Positions 16,692 through 24,725 of a stretch of DNA of 64,000 nucleotides are shown piece after piece. The translations under genes were made by a program, and so were the position numbers. The notes beneath the pieces were generated by a model, which worked only from the letters and a program-made list of their open reading frames with translations, made no database searches and was not told where the DNA came from. This stretch comes from a bacterium (GTDB lineage Bacteria > Desulfobacterota > Deferrisomatia > Deferrisomatales > BM512), in assembly GCA_004322275.1 (NCBI GenBank), contig SCTA01000034.1, positions 1 to 64,000 on the forward strand, given 5' to 3'. Every line of letters begins with the position of its first letter. Within the stretch, counting starts at the first letter, position 1.

Positions 16692-17810
16692 TTGATCCTT
16701 CGCGACATCGCAGGCGAGGTAATGAGACTCGCCCCGCCCGGACTGGCCGAATCGTGGGATCGGTGCGGTCTTGAGGTGGGGGACCCCGGAGCACAGATAC
16801 GCTCCGCCCTCGTCGCACTTTCTCCCACCAAAGGCGCCCTTCTTGAGGCGCAGAAAATCCGCGCAGACCTCCTCCTCACCCACCACCCGCTTCTTTTCAA
16901 GCCCCTCGCCAGCATCGACCAAAGCACGCCGCAGGGACAGATAATCTCCGCACTCATCAAGGACAAGATAGCCCTACTCAGCGCCCACACCAACCTCGAC
17001 CGCGCCGAAGGCGGAGTCAACGACTGCCTTGCAGAGGCGCTTGGCCTTCAGGGAGTCCGTGGGCTGGGAGAGGGAGAGCCCCTTCTGAAGGTCGCCGTCA
17101 CCGTGCCCGTCGGCTACGAGGAGCGGGTAAGGAAGGCGATGGACGAGGCCGGGGCGGGGAGCATCGGCGCGTACCGGGGATGCTTTTTTCTCGGAAGGGG
17201 TGTCGGAACCTTCACCCCTCTCGCCGGGTCGAACCCCTTCATAGGCGAGCCGGGTTCCCCCGAGAGAGTGGACGAGGTGAGGATCGAGGGGATTGTCCCA
17301 AAATCTCTTTCGGGGAGGGTTACGGGGGCAATAGCCCGCGCCCACCCCTACGAAGCGCCCGCCATAGACCTCTATCTCCTCGCGGGAAGTTCCGATTACG
17401 GCTGTACCGGCAGGATGGGGACCCTCGAAAAAGCGGTCAGCCTTGAGAAATTCGCCGGCACGGCGATGAAAGCTCTTGGCGCGCCGGGCGTGCGCTTCGC
17501 GGGGCAAAAAGAGAAAAAGATATTAAGAGTCGCGGTGTGCGGGGGCTCCGCCGCTTCGCTCTGGCCGTCCGCAATGGCCGCCGGGGCGGATATTCTCGTC
17601 ACCGGCGACGTCGGCTACCACGCCGCGCAGGAGGCCGCCGACGCGGGGTTCGCGATTCTTGACGCGGGCCACGCATCAACCGAAACGGTAGTGCTTTCGC
17701 CTCTGGCCGAGAAGCTCAGAAACTACGCGAAAGCATCTAAAAGTAAAATAAAGGTCTCGGTTTTCAGCGAAGGGGAGCCATTCTCCTTCGCAGTCGCCAA
17801 GAATCAATAG
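16692..17810 (+). CDS. Nif3-like dinuclear metal-centre protein
   Basis: A 372-residue member of the Nif3/YqfO family, which forms hexameric toroids with a di-metal site; older annotation as GTP cyclohydrolase type 2 is uncertain. N-terminal metal ligands are in LLTHHPLLFK, and the C-terminal half has GDVGYHAAQEA and DAGHASTE. Between the halves lies the extra domain with a P-II-like fold that defines the longer YqfO form. Two TTG starts are possible. I prefer 16692, since GGGAG at 16678-16682 is 9 nt away, whereas 16683 directly abuts it. A repeat element follows immediately. Confidence 0.85.
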   Translation: MILRDIAGEVMRLAPPGLAESWDRCGLEVGDPGAQIRSALVALSPTKGALLEAQKIRADLLLTHHPLLFKPLASIDQSTPQGQIISALIKDKIALLSAHTNLDRAEGGVNDCLAEALGLQGVRGLGEGEPLLKVAVTVPVGYEERVRKAMDEAGAGSIGAYRGCFFLGRGVGTFTPLAGSNPFIGEPGSPERVDEVRIEGIVPKSLSGRVTGAIARAHPYEAPAIDLYLLAGSSDYGCTGRMGTLEKAVSLEKFAGTAMKALGAPGVRFAGQKEKKILRVAVCGGSAASLWPSAMAAGADILVTGDVGYHAAQEAADAGFAILDAGHASTETVVLSPLAEKLRNYAKASKSKIKVSVFSEGEPFSFAVAKNQ

Positions 17811-17813
17811 GAG

Positions 17814-17943
17814 CTATTGAAAAACGTCGCGAGAAGACCCGGTTTCAAGGAGCCGCGCAGCGAGGGGGCGAGGCAGTAGCAGCGCTACGGCGAGCCCCTG
17901 AGCGAGCACGCGACACAGAAAACGGGTTTCGCAGCAGTTTTTA
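17814..17943 (-). repeat. Intergenic hairpin repeat R3 (type A, inverted)
   Basis: Same element as R1 in the opposite orientation. It opens with TTGAAAAACGTCGCGAGAAG, passes through CAAGGAGCCGCGCAGCGAGG and CGAGCACGCGACACAGAAAA, and closes with TTTCGCAGCAGTTTTTAG. It begins just after the nif3-like stop codon. Confidence 0.75.
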
Positions 17944-17983
17944 GAGGAATCAATAGATTGCTCCCCAAAGGAGCGAAAGGCGC

Positions 17984-18715
17984 ATGGAGGGTATCTTGAG
18001 CGTGAAAGTAATGGAACTTTTGGGCGAGCTTCAGACCCTGTCGGATCGGATGGACAAGATGGAAGCGCGGCGCAGGGAGGCCCTGGCCGAAAAAGAGAGG
18101 ATCGAGGAGCGCCTTGAGGAGGCCCGCCACGGCGCCGAACAAAAAACAGAGGAGCACCACGCCCTCGACATCGAGCGCAGGAAAAAGGAGCTTCTGCTTC
18201 GCTCCGAAAAAGAGCGCCAGCAGAGGATAAAAGGGCGCGTGGGAGAGGTGAAGACGAGCAGGGAATATCAGGCCGTCATCTCCGAGACAAACGCCTCCAA
18301 GCAGACCATCACCACCCTCGAAGAGGCTGTCCTGAAGGATATGGAGGCGCTGGAGGCTCTGGAGGAAGAGGTCAGGAAGTGGGAAGAGAAGGTGGCGAGG
18401 ATAGAGGCCGACGCCGAGGCCGCGCGCGCCAGGTTCGACTCCATCTGCGAGGACACCGAGAGCCAGATAGCCGCGGGTAAAGAGGCGGAGAAGGCGATAC
18501 TTGCCGAACTTCCCCCCGAGGTCGTGACCAAGTACAAACTGATTCGCTCCCGCCTTGGCGGCGTCGCCGTCGCGGAGGCGAAGGACGAGGCCTGCACTGC
18601 GTGCTTCATGCGCATCCCCCCACAGCGTTTTATAGAGGTAATGCGGGGGCTTACGGTGGTGCAGTGCCCAAACTGTTACAGAATACTGATTCCGGCGAGG
18701 AAAGCCGGAGAGTAA
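17984..18715 (+). CDS. Coiled-coil protein with C4 zinc ribbon
   Basis: A 243-residue protein of the family often annotated as a C4-type zinc ribbon domain (DUF164). Residues 5-175 are strongly heptad-like and charged (LTDRMDKMEARRREALAE-like stretches), forming a long antiparallel coiled coil. The C-terminal part has CTACFMRIPP and, about 25 residues later, CPNCYRIL: a Cys4 ribbon. Relatives associate with nucleic acids or with flagellar export in other bacteria. No partner is obvious here, and the function remains inferred. The RNase P RNA gene begins 8 bp after its stop, so the two may share a promoter. Confidence 0.82.
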   Translation: MEGILSVKVMELLGELQTLSDRMDKMEARRREALAEKERIEERLEEARHGAEQKTEEHHALDIERRKKELLLRSEKERQQRIKGRVGEVKTSREYQAVISETNASKQTITTLEEAVLKDMEALEALEEEVRKWEEKVARIEADAEAARARFDSICEDTESQIAAGKEAEKAILAELPPEVVTKYKLIRSRLGGVAVAEAKDEACTACFMRIPPQRFIEVMRGLTVVQCPNCYRILIPARKAGE

Positions 18716-18722
18716 TCCCTTT

Positions 18723-19110
18723 GAAAGGGACCGCACAGGCGCGGGCAACCGCTCCGGAAATCTAGATCCGGGGAGGAAAGTCCGGGCTCCGCAGGGCAGG
18801 ATGCTGGATAACGTCCAGTCGGGGCGACCCGAAGGAAAGTGCCACAGAAAATATACCGCCCCTAAGGAGAAATCCGAAGGGGTAAGGGTGAAATGGCGAG
18901 GTAAGAGCTCACCGCGGACCGGGCGACCGGGACGGCAGGGCAAACCCCATCCGGAGCAAGGCCAAATAGAGGGACGTACGAGGGCTGCCCGCCCCATGTC
19001 CCCGGGTAGGCTGCTTGAGGTCCGGAGCAATCCGGATCCCAGAGGAATGGTTGCCGCCCCCTTCGGGGGGAGACAGAACCCGGCTTACAGCGCCCGTGCG
19101 CGTCTCTTTC
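18723..19110 (+). ncRNA. rnpB: RNase P RNA, bacterial class A
   Basis: Catalytic RNA of RNase P, which matures tRNA 5' ends. Universally conserved blocks are in order: GAGGAAAGTCCGGGCTCC near 18772, GCCACAGAAAATATACCGCC near 18840, GGTGAAATGGCGAGGTAAGA near 18887, AGAGGAATGGTTGCC near 19041 and ACAGAACCCGGCTTA near 19073. The ends pair as helix P1: GAAAGGGACCGCACAGGCGC at 18723 against GCGCCCGTGCGCGTCTCTTTC-like sequence ending at 19110. The following T-rich run may help termination. Confidence 0.97.
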
Positions 19111-19132
19111 ATTCATTTTATATGTTTTTGTT

Positions 19133-19162
19133 TTGACAATTGCTCCAGCAAGTTACTATCAT
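19133..19162 (+). promoter_or_regulatory. Sigma-70-like promoter ahead of the thioredoxin genes
   Basis: A consensus TTGACA (19133-19138) and TATCAT (19157-19162) with an 18-bp spacer lie between rnpB and the first TlpA-like gene, giving a leader of about 35 nt with GGGAGGA as ribosome-binding site. Confidence 0.5.
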
Positions 19163-19203
19163 TCGGTGGGTTTATTGACATAAATTTTTGCGGGAGGATT
19201 TAC

Positions 19204-19725
19204 ATGTTGAAATACCTGTGGAGATTGGCGGTAGTCACCGCCTTTGTTGCCATATCCGGCGTCGCCCTGGCCAGTGAAGAGTGGGTCGGCAAGAAGGCGG
19301 ACGATTTCACCCTTAAAGACACCAAGGGCGTTGAGCTAAACCTCTCCTCCCTCGCGGGCAAGGTGGTCTGGGTGAATTTCTGGGGCCTTCGCTGCGGCCC
19401 CTGCATAAGGGAACTTCCCGCCCTCGAAAAACTCAACAAAACCTACGCCGACAAGGGACTCGTCATCATCGGCATCAACGCCGACGGCGTCGATGACGGT
19501 TTCATAACAAAATCCTTCGCGGACCGCGACGACCTCAAAGGCGCGGGCGTCACCTTTCATCTCGTCTCCGACGTGGATTTCAAGATGGTCGACGCATTTT
19601 CGCTGATGGGCGCGCCGTTAAATGTTATAATCGACAAAACCGGCGTCATCCGCTTCTACCACGAAGGCTACGAGGCGGGCGACGAGGCCAATTACGAAAA
19701 GGTGATCAAAGAGCTTCTGGAGTAG
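19204..19725 (+). CDS. TlpA-like periplasmic thiol-disulfide oxidoreductase
   Basis: A 173-residue exported thioredoxin-fold protein. The ATG at 19204 has GGAGG 6 nt upstream and gives a clean signal peptide (1-24, ending VALAS). The active site is GLRCGPC, with Cys64 and Cys67; the usual WCxPC tryptophan is replaced by Arg. A FTLKDTKGVELNLSSLAGK stretch typical of the AhpC/TSA-TlpA family precedes it, and the cis-proline loop MGAPLNVII follows. Likely reduces disulfides in the periplasm, for example in apocytochromes, but no cytochrome-maturation genes are adjacent. A second TlpA-like gene lies 62 bp downstream. Confidence 0.87.
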   Translation: MLKYLWRLAVVTAFVAISGVALASEEWVGKKADDFTLKDTKGVELNLSSLAGKVVWVNFWGLRCGPCIRELPALEKLNKTYADKGLVIIGINADGVDDGFITKSFADRDDLKGAGVTFHLVSDVDFKMVDAFSLMGAPLNVIIDKTGVIRFYHEGYEAGDEANYEKVIKELLE

Positions 19726-19787
19726 CATACGAGTCCCGGCAAATCATGCAGGCTTAATTTAACGTGGGGGAACTGGGGAGTTTTACT

Positions 19788-20354
19788 ATGCGACGCAACA
19801 TTACGGGATGGATGACTGCCGCTATTGTCGCACTCTTTTGCGCCCTCTCCCATGCGGGAGAAGGCTCGGCCCTTTTCATAGACGAAGAGGGGAAGGGTGA
19901 TTCCGCACCGGATTTCACGCTCGAAGACTACGCGACCGCCGGACAGGTTTCCCTGGGCTCCTATTTGGGGAAAAAGGTGGTCATGCTTGAATTCTGGGCG
20001 ACCTGGTGCGACATCTGCAAGGAAGAGATACCCGCCCTGGTGAAGATTCAGAACGACTGGAAGGACAAGAACTTCCAGATTCTGGCGATTACCCTGAGCC
20101 CCGGAGACCCCGGCGACCGCAAGAAAATCCAGAAGCAGGTGGAGAAGCACGGGATAAATTACCCCCTTCTGCTCGACACCGAATACAAGGTCGCCCAAGA
20201 GCTTTACAAGCTCAAGGGGCCCATCCCGCTCAAGCTCATCATCGACTGCGCCGGCAAGCTCCGCAAGGAATACGTCGGCGACGCGATGTCCAAGGACGAC
20301 GGCTTTATCTTCATGCTCGAAGCGCTCACTCAGGAGCCCTCCTGCGGGAAGTAG
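19788..20354 (+). CDS. Second TlpA-like thioredoxin-fold protein
   Basis: A 188-residue exported protein in tandem with the preceding thioredoxin. The ATG at 19788 follows GGGGAG with 7-nt spacing. Residues 1-23 form a signal peptide. The redox site is WATWCDICKEE (Cys74, Cys77), and PIPLKLIID contains the expected cis-proline. It resembles the redoxin/TlpA branch but is only loosely similar to its neighbour, so this is not a recent duplication. The two could act on different partners, or one could recharge the other. A strong terminator follows. Confidence 0.85.
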   Translation: MRRNITGWMTAAIVALFCALSHAGEGSALFIDEEGKGDSAPDFTLEDYATAGQVSLGSYLGKKVVMLEFWATWCDICKEEIPALVKIQNDWKDKNFQILAITLSPGDPGDRKKIQKQVEKHGINYPLLLDTEYKVAQELYKLKGPIPLKLIIDCAGKLRKEYVGDAMSKDDGFIFMLEALTQEPSCGK

Positions 20355-20372
20355 GCCCGGTTAAGTTGCAAA

Positions 20373-20411
20373 GCGCGGCCCGCCCGGCACAAGGGCGGGC
20401 CGTTTTTTTTG
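20373..20411 (+). terminator. Rho-independent terminator after the TlpA pair
   Basis: CGGCCCGCCC pairs with GGGCGGGCCG around a GGCACAA-type loop and is followed by eight Ts. It ends the two-gene thioredoxin unit and lies 14 bp before trmFO. Confidence 0.9.
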
Positions 20412-20424
20412 GAGAAAATCCGGT

Positions 20425-21783
20425 ATGAGCGAAGAAAAGAGTGAAGGTTTCGACGCAAAAGCGCCCGTGGAGGTCGTCGGGGGCGGGCTCGCCGGAGTGG
20501 AGGCGGCAATCCAGCTTGCCCGCCGGGGTGTTCGGGTCCGCCTCGTCGAGATGAAACCGGTCAAATTTACCGAAGCCCACAAAAATCCCGACCTCGCCGA
20601 GTTGGTCTGCTCGAATTCCCTTAAGTCGATGGGTCTCACGCAGGCTTCCGGGCTTTTGCAGGAGGAGATGAGGGCGCTGGGTTCGGTGGTGATTGAAGCG
20701 GCCCTTGAAAACCGCGTCGCGGCGGGGCAGGCCCTCGCCGTGGACCGGGCGAAATTTTCCCGCCGGATAACGGAGATGGTCCAAAACGAACCGCTGATCG
20801 AACTGGTCAGGGAAGAAGCCGTCGAGATACCCCGCGACAGATACTCCATCATCGCCACCGGCCCGCTGACCTCCGCTCCCCTCGCAAAAAAGCTGGAAGA
20901 ATTGGCAGGCTCGGGCGAACTCTACTTCTACGACGCAATGGCCCCCATAATAGAGGGCGGCACCATCGACGAAACAGTCGCCTTTCGGGCTTCGCGCTAC
21001 GGGAAGGGGGGGGACGATTACCTGAACTGCCCGATGACCAAAGAGGAGTTCGACCTCTTTTTCGCGGCTCTGCTGGAGGCGAAAAAGGTTCCGACGAGGG
21101 GCTGCGAGGAGGAAAAGGTCTTTTCGGCCTGCCAGCCCATAGAGACCCTCGCGGCCAGCGGCTCCAAGACCCTGCGCTTCGGGCCGATGAAGCCGGTAGG
21201 CCTTCTGGATCCCCGTAGCGGCGAGCGACCCTTCGCCGCCGTCCAGCTTCGGCGCGAGGACGCCGAGGGGCAGAGGTGGAGCATGGTCGGCTTCCAGACC
21301 AAGCTGGTTTACGGCGAGCAGGAGCGGGTTTTCAGGCTTATCCCCGGCCTTCGGGACGCACAGTTCCTCAGGCTCGGGAGCCTCCACCGGAACACCTACG
21401 TGGACGGCCCGAGGGTCCTTGACGGCTACCTGCGGCTTAGAAAAGCGCCCTGGGCCATGCTTGCGGGGCAGATTACCGGCGTCGAGGGGTATCTCGAAAG
21501 CTCGGCGATGGGGCTTTGGGCGGGGCTGAACCTCGCCCTGCGGCTTACCGGAAACACGCCGTCGATTCCCCCGCCTGAAACAGCCCTCGGAGCGCTCATT
21601 GAGCACGTAACCCACGCGCCCGGCAAGAAATTCGAGCCGATGAACATGAATTTCGGCATCCTCCCCCCTCTGGGGACGCGCATGCGCGACAAGGAGGAGT
21701 CAAAGCGGCTGCGTTCCGTCCGCGCCCTGGAAGCTCTGGAGATGTGGAGGAACACCCTTCAGGAGCCCTGCCCGGCTTCGTAA
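20425..21783 (+). CDS. trmFO: Methylenetetrahydrofolate-tRNA (uracil-5-)-methyltransferase
   Basis: Flavoprotein that makes 5-methyluridine at position 54 of the tRNA T-loop using methylene-tetrahydrofolate and FAD. The 452-residue protein has the N-terminal FAD-binding motif VVGGGLAGVEAAIQLARRG (about 13-31), the conserved ELVCSNSLKSMGLT segment, and the IATGPLTSAPLAKKL and YFYDAMAPIIEG blocks typical of TrmFO rather than GidA. TrmFO replaces TrmA in Firmicutes and many deltaproteobacteria, which supports the taxonomic guess. Its 3' end overlaps the convergent epimerase gene by 25 bp. Confidence 0.95.
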   Translation: MSEEKSEGFDAKAPVEVVGGGLAGVEAAIQLARRGVRVRLVEMKPVKFTEAHKNPDLAELVCSNSLKSMGLTQASGLLQEEMRALGSVVIEAALENRVAAGQALAVDRAKFSRRITEMVQNEPLIELVREEAVEIPRDRYSIIATGPLTSAPLAKKLEELAGSGELYFYDAMAPIIEGGTIDETVAFRASRYGKGGDDYLNCPMTKEEFDLFFAALLEAKKVPTRGCEEEKVFSACQPIETLAASGSKTLRFGPMKPVGLLDPRSGERPFAAVQLRREDAEGQRWSMVGFQTKLVYGEQERVFRLIPGLRDAQFLRLGSLHRNTYVDGPRVLDGYLRLRKAPWAMLAGQITGVEGYLESSAMGLWAGLNLALRLTGNTPSIPPPETALGALIEHVTHAPGKKFEPMNMNFGILPPLGTRMRDKEESKRLRSVRALEALEMWRNTLQEPCPAS

Positions 21784-22664
21784 TCCCCGCAAAGCCGCGC
21801 AAACCCCTCGGCGAGGGATATTTCAGCCCTCCAGCCGAGCAGCCTTTCCGCCCTTCCGGGATCGCCGTAAAACCGCGCTACGTCAAAGGAACGAGAGGGG
21901 GCGCTTGCCACCGAAACCTCTTTACGCGAGACCTTGGCGGCGAGTCCGACAAGTTCCCCCAGCGTACAGGGAGAGCCTGTGAGCAGGTGTACCGGCGGAA
22001 GGTTCCTTTCGCCCGCTTCCAGAAGGTTGACGAGGGCCAGAACGCCCCTCGCGGTGTCGTCCACATGGGTGAAATCGAAGAGGTTTTCCTCCCCCTCGAC
22101 CCGTATCTCTCCGCCGAAGGCTGCGGCGCGGGCGAAGGCCGGAACGACCCTGTCGGGGTAGTCGAGCACGCTGCCGTAGACGTTGGAGAAGCGGACCACG
22201 GCGGTCGAAAGACCCTTTTCCCTCGCCTCCATCGTCAGTTTTTCGCCCTCGGCCTTCGTTCTGCCGTAGAGGTTGACCGGACGAAGGGGAGAGTCCTCTT
22301 TAACCGGCAGCTTTTTTGCTTCCCCGTAGACCTCGCGGGAGCTGGCGAAGAGAACCCAGGGGCGCAGGGGAGAGGAGAGGGAGGTTTCGAGGAGGTTTTT
22401 TGTGCCGCCGACGTTGGTGGAAATGCATGCGGCCGGGTCTTTCTCGCCCCAGAGGACGCGGGAGACCGCAGCGAGGTGGATAACTCCGCAAACGCCCACA
22501 AGCGCTCTTTCGACCGCTTCCGGGTCGCGCACGTCGCCCTTTCGGGGACCGCTTCCGCGTATATCGAGCCCGAAGACCTCGAACCCCGCCCCTCTTAGCG
22601 AAGTTTCGACCGCCCTGCCGATAAGCCCTTCCGAGCCGGTAACGAGTATTTTTCTTTTGTTCAC
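21759..22664 (-). CDS. NAD-dependent epimerase/dehydratase
   Basis: A 301-residue extended short-chain dehydrogenase/reductase that probably converts a nucleotide sugar. The Rossmann motif TGSEGLIGRAV (8-18) binds NAD(P), and the catalytic tyrosine-lysine pair is YGRTK (near residues 140-144). A DVRDPEAVERAL stretch and a VIHLAAVSRVLWG strand are typical of the UDP-glucose 4-epimerase-like group. The exact sugar is not readable. It stands alone, converging on trmFO with a 25-bp overlap. Confidence 0.85.
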   Translation of the reverse strand: MNKRKILVTGSEGLIGRAVETSLRGAGFEVFGLDIRGSGPRKGDVRDPEAVERALVGVCGVIHLAAVSRVLWGEKDPAACISTNVGGTKNLLETSLSSPLRPWVLFASSREVYGEAKKLPVKEDSPLRPVNLYGRTKAEGEKLTMEAREKGLSTAVVRFSNVYGSVLDYPDRVVPAFARAAAFGGEIRVEGEENLFDFTHVDDTARGVLALVNLLEAGERNLPPVHLLTGSPCTLGELVGLAAKVSRKEVSVASAPSRSFDVARFYGDPGRAERLLGWRAEISLAEGFARLCGDYEAGQGS

Positions 22665-22836
22665 GATCCTGAGGGCCCTGCGGACAATCCCGCGAAAAGG
22701 GGAGCGTAACGGCGACAGACCGGCAAGGTAAACCCTCCTGGAAATTTTGACAAGAACTCTGCACCTCGCGCTTCTTGTTCTTTTAGTGTAAAATTGCCGA
22801 AGAAAGCACCACCACGTTTATAAGGAGAAACAAGCC

Positions 22837-23427
22837 GTGAAAAAGGGCTGGATAGTTCTAATCGTAATAGCAGTACTAATACTGGGGGTCTTCGGCTGGC
22901 TTAAGGGAACCTACAACGGTTTCGTTTCCGCCCAGGAAAACGTCTCCCAGCTCTGGGCCGACGTGGAAAGCTCCTACCAGCGGCGCGCCGACCTGATTCC
23001 GAATCTCGTGGAAACCGTAAAAGGCTACGCAAGCCACGAAAAAGAAGTCTTCACCAACGTCACCGAGGCCAGAAGCAAGGCCGGGTCCATAAGGGTCGAT
23101 CCCGAAAAGCTCACGCCGGAGTCTATAAAGGCCTTTCAGGAGGCTCAGGGCGCCGTTTCCGGCGCGCTTACAAGGCTGCTGGCGGTGGCGGAAAACTACC
23201 CGGTGCTTAAGGCCAATGAAAACTTCCGCGACCTCCAGACCCAGCTCGAAGGGACGGAGAACAGGATAAACGTCGCCCGCAGCCGCTTCAACGAGGGGGC
23301 GCGCCTCTACAACACAAAAATCAGGAGTTTCCCGGCCAACATGCTGGCGGGGATGTTCGGTTTCGCCGCCAAGTCCTATTTCCAGGCCGAAGAAGGCGCA
23401 TCCGCCGCTCCGAAGGTCAAGTTTTAA
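22837..23427 (+). CDS. LemA family membrane protein
   Basis: A 196-residue protein with one N-terminal membrane helix (about 4-22) and a helical outside domain. The family hallmark VSQLWADVESSYQRRADLIPN is clear at about 38-58. The gene starts at a GTG with AAGGAG about 10 nt upstream. LemA proteins are widespread but poorly understood; they are often encoded with TPM-domain proteins, exactly as here. Its last base overlaps the next start, so translation is coupled. An envelope-maintenance role is inferred from this recurring pairing. Confidence 0.92.
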   Translation: MKKGWIVLIVIAVLILGVFGWLKGTYNGFVSAQENVSQLWADVESSYQRRADLIPNLVETVKGYASHEKEVFTNVTEARSKAGSIRVDPEKLTPESIKAFQEAQGAVSGALTRLLAVAENYPVLKANENFRDLQTQLEGTENRINVARSRFNEGARLYNTKIRSFPANMLAGMFGFAAKSYFQAEEGASAAPKVKF

Positions 23428-24179
23428 TGGGCCGTGGCCGTAAGGCGCTCCTCGCGATACTTCTGCTCGCTCTCGCCTCGCTCGGGACCTTAGCCCTCGC
23501 CGCGTTCCAGATACCGGAAAGCCCAAGCGGACGGGTGAGCGACTACGCGGGGCTCCTTAAACCCGAAGAGGCGCGCGAACTCGAAGCGCAGCTTGCCAGG
23601 ATAGAAACCTCGAACTCAAACCAGTTCACGATCGCGATCTTTCCCGGCCTTGAGGGCGAGAGCCTCGAAGACCTCTCAATCCGCATAGGCGACAAATGGA
23701 AGATAGGCCAGAAGGGGCGGGACAACGGCCTCATGCTGCTCATCTTCATGGCCGAAAAAAAGGTCCGCGTCGAGGTGGGCAAGGGACTCGAAGGCGCAAT
23801 AACGGATCTTTATTCCGGGCGGGTCATAAGGGAGATCGTCGCCCCCGCCTTTCGCGACGGCAAGCCCGGAGAAGGGCTCTCGAAGGCGATGAAAGCCTTC
23901 GACGAAGCTTCAAGGGGCGAGTTTACCGCCCTGCCGAAGAAAGAGAAGAAGGACAACAGTTTTCCGGTCATCTTTTTCCTGCTATTCTTCATTTTCCTCT
24001 TTATCTCCGGTCTTCGCAGGAGAGGCTCCAATGAAGTGCTCGGAAGGAGAGGCGGCGGAATGTGGATGGGCGGGCCTTTCATCGGCGGAGGCAGGGGAGG
24101 CGGCGGCTTCGGAGGTTTCGGCGGCTTTGGCGGAGGCGGCGGCGGTTTCGGCGGCGGCGGCTCCAGCGGAGGATGGTAG
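23427..24179 (+). CDS. TPM-domain membrane protein, YgcG-like
   Basis: A 250-residue protein with a signal peptide (1-30), a TPM phosphatase-like domain (about 37-165, starting SDYAGLLKPEEARELEAQL and containing KVRVEVGKGLEGAI), one transmembrane helix (about 175-192) and a glycine-rich tail of FGG repeats (about 215-250). The domain order is that of YgcG/UPF0603 proteins. It overlaps lemA by one base. Some TPM proteins aid photosystem or respiratory complex assembly in plastids, but a bacterial role is not established. Confidence 0.9.
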   Translation: MGRGRKALLAILLLALASLGTLALAAFQIPESPSGRVSDYAGLLKPEEARELEAQLARIETSNSNQFTIAIFPGLEGESLEDLSIRIGDKWKIGQKGRDNGLMLLIFMAEKKVRVEVGKGLEGAITDLYSGRVIREIVAPAFRDGKPGEGLSKAMKAFDEASRGEFTALPKKEKKDNSFPVIFFLLFFIFLFISGLRRRGSNEVLGRRGGGMWMGGPFIGGGRGGGGFGGFGGFGGGGGGFGGGGSSGGW

Positions 24180-24181
24180 CC

Positions 24182-24622
24182 ATGCAGCTCTTCAAAGAAA
24201 AATTCCTTAGCAGGGAAGAGAGCCTGAGAGTCGAAGTGGCCATCGAAGCGGCTGAAAAATCCACCTGCGGCGAGATTCGCGTAGTAATAGCCAGATCCGC
24301 CCCGGAGGAGGTCTTCGCCGCCGCGACGAAAACCTTCGCAAAGATAGGAATGCAAAAGACCGCGAAGCGAAACGGCGTCCTCATCTATATCGCCGTCAAC
24401 CGCAAGCGTTTTGCCGTAATCGGGGACGAGGGGATTGACGTCCACATGGGGCAGGAGGGGTGGGACAGGACCAGAGACATTCTGGCGGAGAATTTCAAGG
24501 CCGGCAAGAAGGCCGAGGGGATAATCGAGGCCGTGGGGGAGGTGGCGAAGGTGCTTTCGGAGTACTTTCCGCCCGAGGAATGCGACCGTAACGAGCTGTC
24601 CAACAAGCCGCTGGAAGTATAG
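24182..24622 (+). CDS. Second TPM-domain protein
   Basis: A 146-residue stand-alone TPM domain without a signal peptide or tail. I chose the ATG at 24182, 2 bp after the preceding stop, with GGAGGAT overlapping the end of that gene. Core motifs are STCGEIRVVIAR, KRNGVLIYIAVNRKRFAVIGD and a GWDRTRDILAENFK helix. Together with lemA and the YgcG-like gene it forms a three-gene unit found repeatedly in bacteria. Its function is unknown; it may pair with the membrane-bound TPM protein. Confidence 0.85.
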   Translation: MQLFKEKFLSREESLRVEVAIEAAEKSTCGEIRVVIARSAPEEVFAAATKTFAKIGMQKTAKRNGVLIYIAVNRKRFAVIGDEGIDVHMGQEGWDRTRDILAENFKAGKKAEGIIEAVGEVAKVLSEYFPPEECDRNELSNKPLEV

Positions 24623-24648
24623 GGCTTATCCGGATACGGACAAACCCT
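24621..24648. repeat. Solo palindrome related to the 4023-4203 element
   Basis: AGGGCTTATCCG (24621-24632) and CGGACAAACCCT (24637-24648) differ by one mismatch from perfect inversion and match the arms of the 181-bp element at 4023. The left arm overlaps the stop codon of the TPM gene. It may be an internally deleted copy. Confidence 0.55.
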
Positions 24649-24725
24649 TGGATTGATGTTTTCGCCTTTAACCAGCCTTTGGGGCAAGGCCCTTTTGATC
24701 CTTTGGATCGATTCAGTTGTGGACG

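Noticed and set aside
22741-22836. Sigma-70 promoter for lemA using TTGACA at 22747
   Set aside because: No acceptable -10 hexamer lies 16-18 bp downstream.
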